Source: Desulfobaccales bacterium (lineage in GTDB: Bacteria; Desulfobacterota; Desulfobaccia; Desulfobaccales; 0-14-0-80-60-11). From it: 64,000 bases of DNA. The notes under the pieces are model-generated. The model worked only from the letters and a program-made list of their open reading frames with translations, did no database searches and had not been told where the DNA came from. Positions 1-8,634 of this stretch are shown in pieces. The stretch's first letter is position 1. Each line of letters starts with the position of its first letter. The position numbers and the translations under genes were made by a program. Where the stretch lies: positions 62,001-126,000 of the forward strand of contig JBBFLF010000006.1 of the NCBI GenBank assembly GCA_037481655.1, in the 5' to 3' direction.

Positions 1-51
1 GAACTGATGAGGGTGGCCCGGTGGTATCTCAGCTTGGTGGAAGGGCATTGA
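1..51 (+). CDS. 3' end of an upstream gene, product unknown
   Basis: An open frame enters the window at base 1 and ends at TGA 49-51. It gives sixteen residues, ELMRVARWYLSLVEGH. Its stop overlaps the ATG at 51 as TGATG, which is the usual sign of translational coupling to the hdrC gene that follows, so it is probably the preceding member of the same Hdr operon. The visible tail is too short to assign to HdrB or any other family. Confidence 0.5.
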   Translation, partial: ELMRVARWYLSLVEGH

Positions 52-539
52 TGGATGTGCCCCTGAACCTGGAAGATTCTGATCCCTGGTTCCCGGAGAC
101 GGTGGCCCGGGAACCGGGCTGCGGGAATCTTTGGCGCTGCGTGGGCTGCGGCACCTGCACCGCTCTTTGCCCGGTGAGTGCCGTGCATCCGGAGTTCAGC
201 CCCGGCCTCATCCTCCGGCAGGTGCTCCTGGGCCTGAAGGGGGAAGTGCTGGGCTCGCCGCTCCTCTGGCAGTGCGCCCGCTGTGCCCGCTGCTCCTATT
301 ACTGCCCCCAGGAGGTGCGGTTTCTGGACATCATCCAGTCCCTCCGGCGGCTGGCGGTGGCTGAGGGCTTTGTCTCTCCGGAGCTGGCCCAGGCGGTGGC
401 GGAGGCGGACAGCCTGCTGGCCGAGCTGAGGCGGCGCACCCTGGAGCGCCTGGCTGCCCCCGGAGCGGAGAGCCTCCCCCCCCGGGAGGTGCTCACCTCT
501 ACCCTGAGGGAGATGGACCCGGGACATGAGGGGGATTAG
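51..539 (+). CDS. hdrC: Heterodisulfide reductase subunit C-like ferredoxin (HdrC)
   Basis: The protein is 162 aa with two four-cysteine motifs: C30/C33/C36/C40 (CVGCGTCTALCP) and C75/C78/C81/C85 (CARCARCSYYCP). This is the layout of HdrC, the small subunit that passes electrons through two [4Fe-4S] clusters between HdrA and HdrB. I chose ATG 51 over a GTG at 21 because a purine-rich GGAAGGG lies just upstream and the upstream gene stops at this ATG. It has no membrane segment, so a cytoplasmic complex is expected. It is followed after 39 bp by a double HdrA. No HdrB-type CCG domain is visible in the window; it may lie upstream of base 1. Confidence 0.85.
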   Translation: MDVPLNLEDSDPWFPETVAREPGCGNLWRCVGCGTCTALCPVSAVHPEFSPGLILRQVLLGLKGEVLGSPLLWQCARCARCSYYCPQEVRFLDIIQSLRRLAVAEGFVSPELAQAVAEADSLLAELRRRTLERLAAPGAESLPPREVLTSTLREMDPGHEGD

Positions 540-578
540 CGGCGTCCGGAGGCGGCCGACCCGGGGCGGAGGGCGGGC

Positions 579-3500
579 ATGGCGTTGATCAGCCCCCTGC
601 CCCGGGTGGCGAGCCCCCGCATCCTGGTGGTGGGGGGCGGCATCGCCGGACTCACGGCCGCCCTGGACCTGGCGGCGCTGGGGTTTCCCGTCACCCTGGC
701 GGAGCAGGGGCCCTCGGTGGGCGGCCTCATGGCGCAACTGGACAAGACCTTCCCCACCAACGACTGCGCCATGTGCATCCTCTCGCCCCGGATGCTGGAG
801 GCGGCCCGCCACCCCCTCATTGAAATCCTTACCTTGACCACCCTCAGCACCTTAAGGGGGGAGCCGGGTGATTTTGTGGCCACCCTGAGCCGCCGGCCCC
901 GGTATGTGGATCTTCAGCGTTGCTCCGGCTGCGGGGAGTGCACCCGGGTCTGTCCCCGCAGCCTGCCGGACCCCTTCAATCTGGGCTTAAGCCGGGTCAA
1001 GGCCATCCGGGTGCCCTTTCCCCAGGCCGTGCCCCAGGCGGCGGTTCTGGACCCTGGGGCTTGCCGCCACTTCCAGGGCCGGCCCTGCCGGGCCTGCGTG
1101 GAGGTCTGCCCCGCGGGCGCCGTGGACCTCTCTCAGGAGCCCGAGACCCTGGTACGGCACGTGGGCGCAGTGCTCCTCACCGGCGGCCTGTCTCCCGCTC
1201 CGGCCCAGGATTTCCCCGGGGCAAATCTCCCCGGGGTCCTCACCAGCCTCCAGTTTGAGCGCCTGCTCAGCGCCACCGGCCCCACCGGCGGCCGCCTGGT
1301 GCGCCCCGGCGACGGCGCCCCCATCCGGCGGCTGGCCTTCCTGCAGTGTATCGGCTCCCGGGAGCCGGAGCACGGCGCGCCCTTTTGCTCCTCCCACTGC
1401 TGCTTGGCCAGCCTCAAGGAGGCGGTGCTGGCCGCAGAGCTTGCCCCTCCCGGACTGGAGGCCCATATCGTGGCCATGGACCTGAGGGCCCCCGGCAAGG
1501 GCCAGGAAAGCTATCTCGAGCGGGCCCTGGCCCGGGGGATTCAGGTCCTCCGCGCCCGGGCCGGGGCGGTGGAACCCCGGCCCGACGGCGGGGTGGCAGT
1601 GCTATTCTCCGACGCCCACGGCCGCCGGCGGGAGCTGGCGGTGGACCTGGCGGTTCTGGCGGTGGGGCAGCGGCCGGCTGCGGGCTTCCCGGAGCTGGCC
1701 CGGCGGTTGGGACTCCCCCTGGGGCCGGGGCAGTATTTGCTCCCCACCGGCGTGGAGCCCTGGGAGACCCCCCGGCCGGGCATCTGGGTGGCGGGGGCCG
1801 CCCGGGAGCCCGGGGACATCACCGACTCCCTCACCTCCGCCGCGGCGGGAGCCCAGTCCGCGGCCACGCTCTTGGCCTTGGCGCCCCGGTCGAGCCCCGT
1901 GGCGGCGGCAATGCCGCCCCCGGCGGCGGTCACCGCCGCTTTGCCCCGCATCGGCGTCTACTTATGCCATTGCGGCACTAATATTGCCAAAAGCATTGAT
2001 CTCACCCGGCTGGCGGAGTATGTGCGGCGGCTGCCCGGCGTGGTGTGGGTGTCCGACCCCCTCTTTGCCTGCTCCGCCGACGCCACCCGGCAGTTGGCCC
2101 AGGCCATCCGGGACGAGGGCCTCACCCGGGTGGTGGTGGCCGCCTGCACCCCCCGCACCCACGAAGCCGTCTTCCGGGAGGTGCTGGCCCAGGCGGGCCT
2201 CAACCCGGGTTTCTTGTGCTTCGCCAATCTGCGGGAACAGTGCGCCTGGGTCCACCAGGGCGACCCGGAGGCGGCTTTGGAGACAGCCCGGGATTTGGTG
2301 GCCATGGCGGTGCGACGGGCCTGGGTGGTGCCGCCCATCGAGGTGCACGCCTTCCCGGTGAGTCCCCGGGCCTTGGTGATCGGGGGCGGCCCGGCGGGCC
2401 TCACCGCGGCCCTCGCCCTGGCCCACCAGGGCTTTCACACCTATGTAGTGGAGCGGGAAGCGCAGCTGGGCGGCATGGCCCGGCGCCTGGCGTACACCCT
2501 GGAGGGCACCGATCCTCGCCGCCTCCTCCAGGACCTGGAGGCCGCGGCCTATGGCCACCCTAACGTGGAGATCTTCACCGCCGCCGAGGTGGTGAGCATC
2601 TCCGGTCAGGTGGGACGCTTCCGGTCCCGGGTGCGGCGCCGCGGAGGCCAAGAGGTGTCCCTTGAACATGGCGTGGTCCTGCTGGCCACCGGCGGCCGGG
2701 AATTCCGGCCGGAGGGCCGCTTCGGCTACGGCCAGGACCCCCGGGTGCTCACGCAGCTGGAGCTGGAAGAGCGCCTGGCCGGGGAGGACCCGGAACTTGA
2801 CCGGGTCTATCACCTGGTGATGTTGCAGTGCGTCGGCTCCCGGGAACCAGAGCGCCCCTGGTGCAGCCGCCTGTGTTGCTCCCATGCCCTGAAAAATGCT
2901 ATCCTGCTGAAAAAGCGCCGTCCCGGGGTGGAGATCACCGTGCTCTACCGGGACCTGAGGGCGTACGGCCGCCGGGAGCTCTATTATCAGGAGGCCCGGG
3001 AGCTGGGGGTGCAGTTTCTCCCCTATGACCCCGGCCGGCCCCCGGAAGTGAGTCTGCCCCGGAAACGCCCCCTGGCCATCAGGGTATGGAATGAGCTCCT
3101 CAGCCGGGAGGTTACCCTGGCGGCGGATCTTCTGGTCCTGAGCGCCGGGGTGGAGCCCCATCCGGGCGGGACGGAGGCGGCCCGCCTGGTGGGGGTGCCT
3201 CTGGGCCCCGAGGGCTTCCTGCAGGAGGCCCATGCCAAGCTCAGGCCGGTGGAGACGGTGGTGGAGGGGGTCTTCCTGTGCGGTCTGGCCCATTCCCCCC
3301 GGAGTTTGGGCGAGGCCCTGATGCAGGCCGAAGCGGCGGCCGTGAAGGCGGCGGCCCTGCTTTCCCAGCCGGCCATCACCAGCGGCGAGCTCTATGCCCG
3401 GGTGGAGGAGGCCCACTGCCGCCGCTGCCTCACCTGCCTGGGGATCTGCCCCTACCAGGCCCTGCGCTTGGGTCCGGCCGGCCGCCCTCAGGTGGTGCTG

Positions 3501-3617
3501 GAGGCCTGCCGGGGCTGCGGCTTGTGCGCCACTGCCTGCCCGGCCCGGGCCATCCGGCTCAGTCGGGCCACGGAGCAGGAGATTCTGGCCCAGATCACGG
3601 CCGTCCTGGAGGCGTGA
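579..3617 (+). CDS. hdrA: Fused double HdrA-like flavoprotein (two HdrA modules in one chain)
   Basis: The protein is 1012 aa, much longer than the roughly 650 aa of ordinary HdrA. Module 1 (about 1-440) has a FAD-binding GGGIAG at 19-24, the NDCAMC motif at 61-66 and an inserted ferredoxin with C115/118/121/125 and C162/170/173/177. Module 2 starts near residue 455 with the HdrA N-terminal YLCHCG motif, has a second GGGPAG near 598, lacks the inserted ferredoxin, and ends with two [4Fe-4S] motifs (CRRCLTCLGICP, CRGCGLCATACP; about 946-990). HdrA carries the flavin at which electron bifurcation or confurcation takes place. Two flavins in one chain suggest a pseudo-dimer or two electron-entry points. 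A GGCGGAGGGCGGG ribosome site precedes ATG 579. The family is clear; the partner enzyme is not. Confidence 0.88.
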   Translation: MALISPLPRVASPRILVVGGGIAGLTAALDLAALGFPVTLAEQGPSVGGLMAQLDKTFPTNDCAMCILSPRMLEAARHPLIEILTLTTLSTLRGEPGDFVATLSRRPRYVDLQRCSGCGECTRVCPRSLPDPFNLGLSRVKAIRVPFPQAVPQAAVLDPGACRHFQGRPCRACVEVCPAGAVDLSQEPETLVRHVGAVLLTGGLSPAPAQDFPGANLPGVLTSLQFERLLSATGPTGGRLVRPGDGAPIRRLAFLQCIGSREPEHGAPFCSSHCCLASLKEAVLAAELAPPGLEAHIVAMDLRAPGKGQESYLERALARGIQVLRARAGAVEPRPDGGVAVLFSDAHGRRRELAVDLAVLAVGQRPAAGFPELARRLGLPLGPGQYLLPTGVEPWETPRPGIWVAGAAREPGDITDSLTSAAAGAQSAATLLALAPRSSPVAAAMPPPAAVTAALPRIGVYLCHCGTNIAKSIDLTRLAEYVRRLPGVVWVSDPLFACSADATRQLAQAIRDEGLTRVVVAACTPRTHEAVFREVLAQAGLNPGFLCFANLREQCAWVHQGDPEAALETARDLVAMAVRRAWVVPPIEVHAFPVSPRALVIGGGPAGLTAALALAHQGFHTYVVEREAQLGGMARRLAYTLEGTDPRRLLQDLEAAAYGHPNVEIFTAAEVVSISGQVGRFRSRVRRRGGQEVSLEHGVVLLATGGREFRPEGRFGYGQDPRVLTQLELEERLAGEDPELDRVYHLVMLQCVGSREPERPWCSRLCCSHALKNAILLKKRRPGVEITVLYRDLRAYGRRELYYQEARELGVQFLPYDPGRPPEVSLPRKRPLAIRVWNELLSREVTLAADLLVLSAGVEPHPGGTEAARLVGVPLGPEGFLQEAHAKLRPVETVVEGVFLCGLAHSPRSLGEALMQAEAAAVKAAALLSQPAITSGELYARVEEAHCRRCLTCLGICPYQALRLGPAGRPQVVLEACRGCGLCATACPARAIRLSRATEQEILAQITAVLEA

Positions 3618-3673
3618 GGATATGAGCGTCCGGTCCGGCGGCTAGCCGGTCGCCCCGGGGGGAGGGAAACCAC

Positions 3674-4096
3674 ATGGTACGAGAAAGTTATTGCGGCCTC
3701 TGTGACGACTGCCAACTGGGGCACCCGGAATTCCTGAAGACCGTGCGCCAGATGCAGGAATACCTGCTCCGCTTCCGGGCCAACTGGTGGGTGCACTGCT
3801 TCCCGGCCGAGGAAGGCTTCGACTTCAACGAATTCCGCAAAGGCCTGGAGTGGTTCTTGAGCCACACCGAGTGCCCGGGGTGCAAGGGCGGCCGGGGGGT
3901 GGAGATCTGCCCCATCCGCCGCTGCGCCATGGAGCGGGGGCTGCCCCAGTGCTCCCACTGCCCGGACCTGGCCGCATGTGACAAATTCGACTTCCTGATG
4001 ACGGAGTTCCCCGACGTCAAGACCAATCTGCGCCGCAAGCAGTTGAAGCTCAAGGCCCGGGAATTCCATCAGAAGCTGCAGGGTGAGAGCACCTGA
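3674..4096 (+). CDS. Cysteine-rich DUF3795-type protein
   Basis: The protein is 140 aa with eleven cysteines, beginning YCGLCDDC and containing CPGCKGG, CPIRRC and CSHCPDLAAC. This is the layout of the small DUF3795 family of predicted metal- or iron-sulfur-binding proteins, whose function is not known. A strong GGGGGGAGGG site precedes ATG 3674. Its end overlaps the start of the polyferredoxin by 14 bases, so it belongs to the Hdr operon. It may be a small electron carrier or an assembly factor for the neighbouring iron-sulfur proteins; that is inference from position only. Confidence 0.65.
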   Translation: MVRESYCGLCDDCQLGHPEFLKTVRQMQEYLLRFRANWWVHCFPAEEGFDFNEFRKGLEWFLSHTECPGCKGGRGVEICPIRRCAMERGLPQCSHCPDLAACDKFDFLMTEFPDVKTNLRRKQLKLKAREFHQKLQGEST

Positions 4097-4979
4097 CCCT
4101 GCCCTCCCCCTGGTGCGCCGGATGGACCGCCTGCCGCCCCTTCGCCTGCGGGAGACTGACGCCGCCCTGGAGCTCGCCCTCCGCCTGTTCACGGAGGAGG
4201 TGCGCCTGACGCTGGACAAGGGGCGCTGCATCCGCTGCGACGTCTGCTCCGTGGTCTGCCCCCGGCAGGCGGTGCGCCTGCTGCCCGGAGAGGAGAGCCT
4301 GGAGGTGGCCATCGACCCCTGGCTCTGCGTGCTCTGCGAAGTCTGCTCCCATTTCTGCCCTGTGGGGGCCATCACCCTGACCTATAAAGGGCGGCCCAAA
4401 TCGGTGCTGGCCACCCACCAGGCCCTGGCGCCCTTCTACCCCAAGGTGGAACTGGACCCGGGAAAGTGCCCGGAGCCCTGTCCGCCACTCCCCGAGGGGG
4501 AGGAGCATTGGTGCCGGGCCCAACGGAAGCTGGTGCCCAACGACCTCACCGAGTGCCCCAAAGAATGCCGCCGCTGTCTCCAAGCCTGCCCCCGCCAGGC
4601 GCTGGTGCCCGATGAGGCCAGCGGCCGGCCGCGGCCCGAGCCCGACCTATGCCTGCGCTGTCAGCGCTGTCTCACCGTCTGTGAGCAGGGGGCCTTATGT
4701 GTCACTCCCCAGTTCAAAGGCCGGGTGGAGATCGATGACCGCAAATGCCCGCCGGAGTGCCTGAAGTGCATCCATCTCTGCCCGGTGCAGGTCATTGCCC
4801 GGGAGGGTCCCCGGGTCTATCTGACCGCCGAGACCTGCAGCCTCTGCGGGGTCTGTCAGGCCATCTGCGACCAGGACGCGGTCACCCTCATCCGGGAAGA
4901 GGTGGTGGCCCGGGAAGGAAGCTACTCCCATGCCTGGGAGCAGGCGGTGGCCCGGCTGCTGGGCACCTCTGACCGCTGA
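4083..4979 (+). CDS. Polyferredoxin with six [4Fe-4S] motifs
   Basis: The 298 aa protein contains six ferredoxin motifs in three pairs: CIRCDVCSVVCP with CVLCEVCSHFCP, CPKECRRCLQACP with CLRCQRCLTVCEQ, and CPPECLKCIHLCP with CSLCGVCQAICDQ. The last motif of pairs two and three ends in CEQ or CDQ instead of CP. It is likely a multi-cluster electron wire between the HdrA proteins and a donor or acceptor such as a hydrogenase, formate dehydrogenase or soluble ferredoxin. The start given is GTG 4083, overlapping the previous gene. ATG 4122 is an alternative that removes 13 residues and no cysteines. The hdrA-mvhD gene follows three bases after its stop. Confidence 0.8.
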   Translation: MRAPDPALPLVRRMDRLPPLRLRETDAALELALRLFTEEVRLTLDKGRCIRCDVCSVVCPRQAVRLLPGEESLEVAIDPWLCVLCEVCSHFCPVGAITLTYKGRPKSVLATHQALAPFYPKVELDPGKCPEPCPPLPEGEEHWCRAQRKLVPNDLTECPKECRRCLQACPRQALVPDEASGRPRPEPDLCLRCQRCLTVCEQGALCVTPQFKGRVEIDDRKCPPECLKCIHLCPVQVIAREGPRVYLTAETCSLCGVCQAICDQDAVTLIREEVVAREGSYSHAWEQAVARLLGTSDR

Positions 4980-4982
4980 GCC

Positions 4983-7373
4983 ATGAGTGCGGACCGGCCC
5001 CGCCATCCCAGCCCCGCCGACAAGCCCCGCATCGGCTTGTACATCTGCCACTGCGGCCTCAACATTGCCGGGGTGATCTCGCCGGTGGAGCTGGCCCGCC
5101 GCGGCCAGGAGCTGCCGGAGGTGGTGGTCTGCCGGAATCAGCTTTACGCCTGCTCCGAGGCCGGGCAGCGGGAGATCGCCCAGGATATCGCCGAGCTGGG
5201 CCTCTCCCGGGTGGTGGTGGCGGCCTGCTCCCCGAGGATGCATGAGCTCACCTTCCAGCGCCTCCTCAAAGAGCAGGGCCTCAACCCCTACCTGGTGGAG
5301 ATGGTGAATATCCGGGAGCACTGCACCTGGGTGCATGCCCTGGAGCCGGAGGAGGCCCAAGCCAAGGCCTGGGAGCTCATCCTCATGGGGCTGGCCAAGG
5401 TGCGGCTGGCCCAACCCCTGGCGGAGCGGCAGGTGCCGGTGACCCGCCGGGCCCTGGTTGTGGGAGGCGGCCCCGCCGGGCTTAAGGCGGCCCTGGAGAT
5501 GGCCCAGGCGGGCCATGAGGTGGTCCTGGCAGAACGCCGCCCGGTCCTGGGAGGTCTGGCGGCCCGTTGGCACCGCACCTTTCCTAGCGGCCGCCACGCC
5601 GCCACCCTGCTGGGGCCACTCATGGCCGGCGTCAGCCGTCACCCCCGTATCCGGGTCCTTACCGACACCGAGATCGTGGACTTCGGGGGCTATGTGGGCA
5701 ATTACCACGTGCGCCTGAGGCGCCATTTGCCCTGGGTGAGCGCCGCCTGCGACCGCTGCGGCGCCTGCCTGGAGGCCTGCCCCGTCACCCGGCCGGATGA
5801 CTTCCAGGCCGGCATGGCGGAGCGGCGGGCCATCTGGCTCCCCTCCCCTGCCCTCTTCCCTCCCGTGGCGGTGGTTGACCGGGAGGCCTGCGACCGCTGC
5901 GGCGCCTGTGTGTCCGCCTGCCCGCAGGGGGCCATTGAATTGGAGGCCGGCGTTGCCGAGGAGGAGCTCACGGTGGGCGCAGTGGTGGTGGCCACCGGCG
6001 CGGTGCCCTATGACCCGGCAATGGAGCCGGGCTCGCCTTGGCCCCTCGCCCCCCAGATCCTCACCACCGCGGCCCTGGAGCGCCTGCTGGCCCCGGACGG
6101 CCCCAGCGGCGGGCAGGTGCTGCCGCCGGGGCTGGCGGCTGAGCCCCGGGAGATCGCCTTTGTCTTGTGCGTCGGTTCCCGGGAGGAGGAGGGCTTCCGG
6201 TCCTGCTCCCGCATCTGCTGCAGCATTGCCCTCAAGCAGGCCCTGGAGCTGAAAAAGCGCCTTCCCCAGGCCCGCATCCGCATTTATTACCGGGATATCC
6301 GCACGCCCAAGCCCGCCGGGGAGGTCCTCTATGCTGCGGCCCGGGAGGCGGGGGTGATTTTCCTGCGCGGGCAGGTGACGGAGGTGGTGCCGGAGGCCAC
6401 CGGCAAGGTCCTGATTCGCGCTGAGAACGAAATTTTCCAGCGACCCACCACCGACCGGGTGGACCTGGCGGTGCTGGCGGTGGGCTTACGGCCCGGAGAC
6501 GGCTCCGATCTGCGCCAGATCCTCCGGCTGCCGGTGGGGCCGGACGGCTTCTTCCTGGAGGCCCACCCCAAGCTCCGGCCCCTGGAGACGGTGTTGGACG
6601 GGGTCTATCTGGCGGGCACCTGCCAGGGGCCCAAGGACCTGACGGAGACCTTCACCCAGGCCACCGCCGCGGCGGGCAAGGTGATGGCCCTCTTCGCCCA
6701 CGAGGCCCTCACCCTGCCCGGCCTGGTGGCGGTGGTGGACCCGGAGGCCTGTGTGGGCTGCGGGCGGTGTGTGCAGGAATGCCCGTATCAGGCCATTTAT
6801 CTGGAGGGGGAAGGGGACGAGGCCGTGGCCCGGGTGGTGACTGCGGCCTGTAAAGGCTGCGGGGTGTGCGCCGGGGCCTGCCCCACCGGCGCGGCCCAGG
6901 TCCTGGGCTTCACCGACGACATGCTCCGGGCCCAGATCGACGCCGCCCTGGCCGAGGCCCCGGAACGCAAGATCCTGGCCTTCTGCTGCAACTGGTGCGC
7001 CTACGCCGGGGCGGACTTTGCCGGCACCGCCCGCCTCCCCTACCCGGCCAACGTGCGCATCCTCCGCACCCTGTGCGCCGGCCGGGTGGGGACCCGGCTG
7101 CTTTCCTATGCCCTCCGGAAGGGGGCCGGCCGGGTGCTGGTGGCCGGCTGCCATCCGCCGGGGGACTGCCACTATCTGTCAGGGAATCTTCGGGCTGCGG
7201 CCCGGGTGGCCCGCCTGCAGAAAAAGCTGGCGGCCAAGGGCGAGGACCCCCGGCGTCTGCGCCTGGCCTGGATCTCCGCCACCGAGGGCCAGGCCCTGCA
7301 GCGCCTCCTCACCGAGCTGGCCGCGGAGCTGGCCCCGGCGGCCCACCCTCACGCCGCCGGGGACGGCAAGTAA
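4983..7373 (+). CDS. hdrA: HdrA fused to a C-terminal MvhD/FlpD-like domain
   Basis: The protein is 796 aa. In order it has the HdrA N-terminal motif ICHCG (about 19), a FAD-binding GGGPAG (about 161), an inserted ferredoxin with two CDRCGAC motifs, two C-terminal ferredoxin motifs (CVGCGRCVQECP, CKGCGVCAGACP), and from about residue 660 an MvhD-like domain with CCNWC and a later GCHPPGDCH. MvhD carries a [2Fe-2S] cluster and links HdrA to a hydrogenase or formate dehydrogenase in methanogens. HdrA-MvhD fusions are known from sulfate reducers and other anaerobes. This protein is therefore the probable contact point to a dehydrogenase, whose gene is not in the window. Cytoplasmic; last gene of the operon. 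Confidence 0.87.
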   Translation: MSADRPRHPSPADKPRIGLYICHCGLNIAGVISPVELARRGQELPEVVVCRNQLYACSEAGQREIAQDIAELGLSRVVVAACSPRMHELTFQRLLKEQGLNPYLVEMVNIREHCTWVHALEPEEAQAKAWELILMGLAKVRLAQPLAERQVPVTRRALVVGGGPAGLKAALEMAQAGHEVVLAERRPVLGGLAARWHRTFPSGRHAATLLGPLMAGVSRHPRIRVLTDTEIVDFGGYVGNYHVRLRRHLPWVSAACDRCGACLEACPVTRPDDFQAGMAERRAIWLPSPALFPPVAVVDREACDRCGACVSACPQGAIELEAGVAEEELTVGAVVVATGAVPYDPAMEPGSPWPLAPQILTTAALERLLAPDGPSGGQVLPPGLAAEPREIAFVLCVGSREEEGFRSCSRICCSIALKQALELKKRLPQARIRIYYRDIRTPKPAGEVLYAAAREAGVIFLRGQVTEVVPEATGKVLIRAENEIFQRPTTDRVDLAVLAVGLRPGDGSDLRQILRLPVGPDGFFLEAHPKLRPLETVLDGVYLAGTCQGPKDLTETFTQATAAAGKVMALFAHEALTLPGLVAVVDPEACVGCGRCVQECPYQAIYLEGEGDEAVARVVTAACKGCGVCAGACPTGAAQVLGFTDDMLRAQIDAALAEAPERKILAFCCNWCAYAGADFAGTARLPYPANVRILRTLCAGRVGTRLLSYALRKGAGRVLVAGCHPPGDCHYLSGNLRAAARVARLQKKLAAKGEDPRRLRLAWISATEGQALQRLLTELAAELAPAAHPHAAGDGK

Positions 7374-7436
7374 GGTTGCGCCCTCACCCTCCCGTCTCCC
7401 AAGCGTCCTCCTCAGCCCCGGTGATGCCGGATCCCC

Positions 7437-8195
7437 TCACGGCAAGGCGTTCACCACCGCGGTCACTGAGGCGTCGTAATACGTCTGCCAGTTCTTGCCC
7501 GGGACCAGGAGCTGCAGGAGCGCCTCGGAATTTTCCGAGCCTCCCCTGGCTTCGTGGAGGGCGTAGTTCGCCTCGATGGCTCGCCTTAAGGTAGTCAGGG
7601 CCTCCCGGGTCATCCAGGGATAGACCGGCCGGCGTCCTTTGGTGTAAAGGACGGAGGCCCAGTAAAGCAGCGCCGGATCGCAGGCCGCCTCGCTGATATT
7701 CACCTCCCGCCAGGAATCCCCCAGGGCATCGGGCACCGGCTTTTGATAATAGACGCAAGTATCCACTGCCAGCTCCACCAGCTCGTGACGGGGCGAGTCA
7801 GGCGGCACGTACTGACTGTGGGCCACCTCATCCGCAGCCAAATGCGCCCGCCAGGCGGCGGCGATCACCGGCCAGGTGGGGCGCCAGGCGGATTTCCAGC
7901 GCCAATCCTTGGGATGGGAAGCCACATAGTCCATGGCGGCGAGAAACCCCTGATCGTGCACATAATCCCGGTCGCTGGCCTGGAAAAGCAAGGTGGAGGC
8001 CAGATCCGGACCGGCGGCGGCCTCCACGAACAGGGGGAAGAGGTCGGCATCGAACGTGGCCGCAAATTTGGTCTGCACTTCCGCCTCGCCGCAGAGACTG
8101 AAATGCGTGGGCGCATCGCCCCAGGCCCGGACCTCCCCGGCCCAGGCCGCCACCATCAAAGCTGCCAGCATCACCCGGACAACCATGGCTCCCAT
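7437..8195 (-). CDS. Secreted zinc-dependent phospholipase C-like protein
   Basis: The protein is 252 aa. Residues 1-24 look like a Sec signal peptide (hydrophobic VVRVMLAALMVAAWA, then VRA-WGD). The predicted mature chain begins with Trp, and His/Asp/Glu-rich segments follow (DAPTH, YVHDQG, HLAADEVAHSQY). This matches the helical zinc-dependent PLC/S1-nuclease fold, in which the N-terminal Trp and several His/Asp side chains hold zinc. The substrate is unknown. A GGAGGTGAG site lies upstream of ATG 8195. It converges on the Hdr operon and diverges from the operon at 8635. The family call rests on motif appearance only. Confidence 0.55.
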   Translation of the reverse strand: MGAMVVRVMLAALMVAAWAGEVRAWGDAPTHFSLCGEAEVQTKFAATFDADLFPLFVEAAAGPDLASTLLFQASDRDYVHDQGFLAAMDYVASHPKDWRWKSAWRPTWPVIAAAWRAHLAADEVAHSQYVPPDSPRHELVELAVDTCVYYQKPVPDALGDSWREVNISEAACDPALLYWASVLYTKGRRPVYPWMTREALTTLRRAIEANYALHEARGGSENSEALLQLLVPGKNWQTYYDASVTAVVNALP

Positions 8196-8634
8196 GACTC
8201 ACCTCCACTCTTCGGGGATTCCCCCGGTTTTTCCGGCCCTTTGCAACTGCAGCGTTTCTGTCAGCTGCGGCATTGACCTTTGGCAAGGGATCAGAGAGCA
8301 GTTCTTAACTCCCCCTTCGCACCCTCCCTTTTCGCCCGCTTTTGTGGGAAAGCCAGGGAGGTGGATGCAATCGGCGGCTCATGGGAGAGCAGGAATCCTC
8401 ACACTCTCCTTCACCTCCCACGCTGTGGGCGCCCCCGCCTCACCTGTCCCCAGGGTAGCACATTTCCTGCCTGGCGGACCATGGTGCCCAAGAATTTCTT
8501 TCCTTGCCTCCCTCTTCCATACCGGCCACCTTTCTATCTTTCTCAAAATAAAAATTCCTTATCATTTTGACAAAAAGGCCGACCCATGGTATCAATAACC
8601 CAGGAGAAACGCATTTTCCCCTCCCAAGGATCCC
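8196..8634. other. 439-bp divergent intergenic region
   Basis: The stretch separates two divergent genes. Its right end is AT-rich and carries a good sigma-70-like promoter for the (+) operon (listed separately). Its left end holds the ribosome site of the (-) gene. The middle (about 8280-8480) is pyrimidine-rich on the + strand and has short complementary segments. I recognise no riboswitch class and no credible gene in it. Confidence 0.6.
8567..8595 (+). promoter_or_regulatory. Sigma-70-type promoter of the 8.6-12.1 kb operon
   Basis: TTGACA at 8567-8572, a 17-base spacer, and TATCAA at 8590-8595, followed by about 40 bases to ATG 8635 with AAGGA ahead of it. The -35 is perfect and the -10 has four of six consensus bases. 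Predicted from sequence only. Confidence 0.6.

Noticed and set aside
8280-8480. Possible riboswitch in the leader before the 8.6 kb operon
   Set aside because: Checked by eye for cobalamin, TPP, SAM, glycine and THF signatures; none of the conserved blocks is present.
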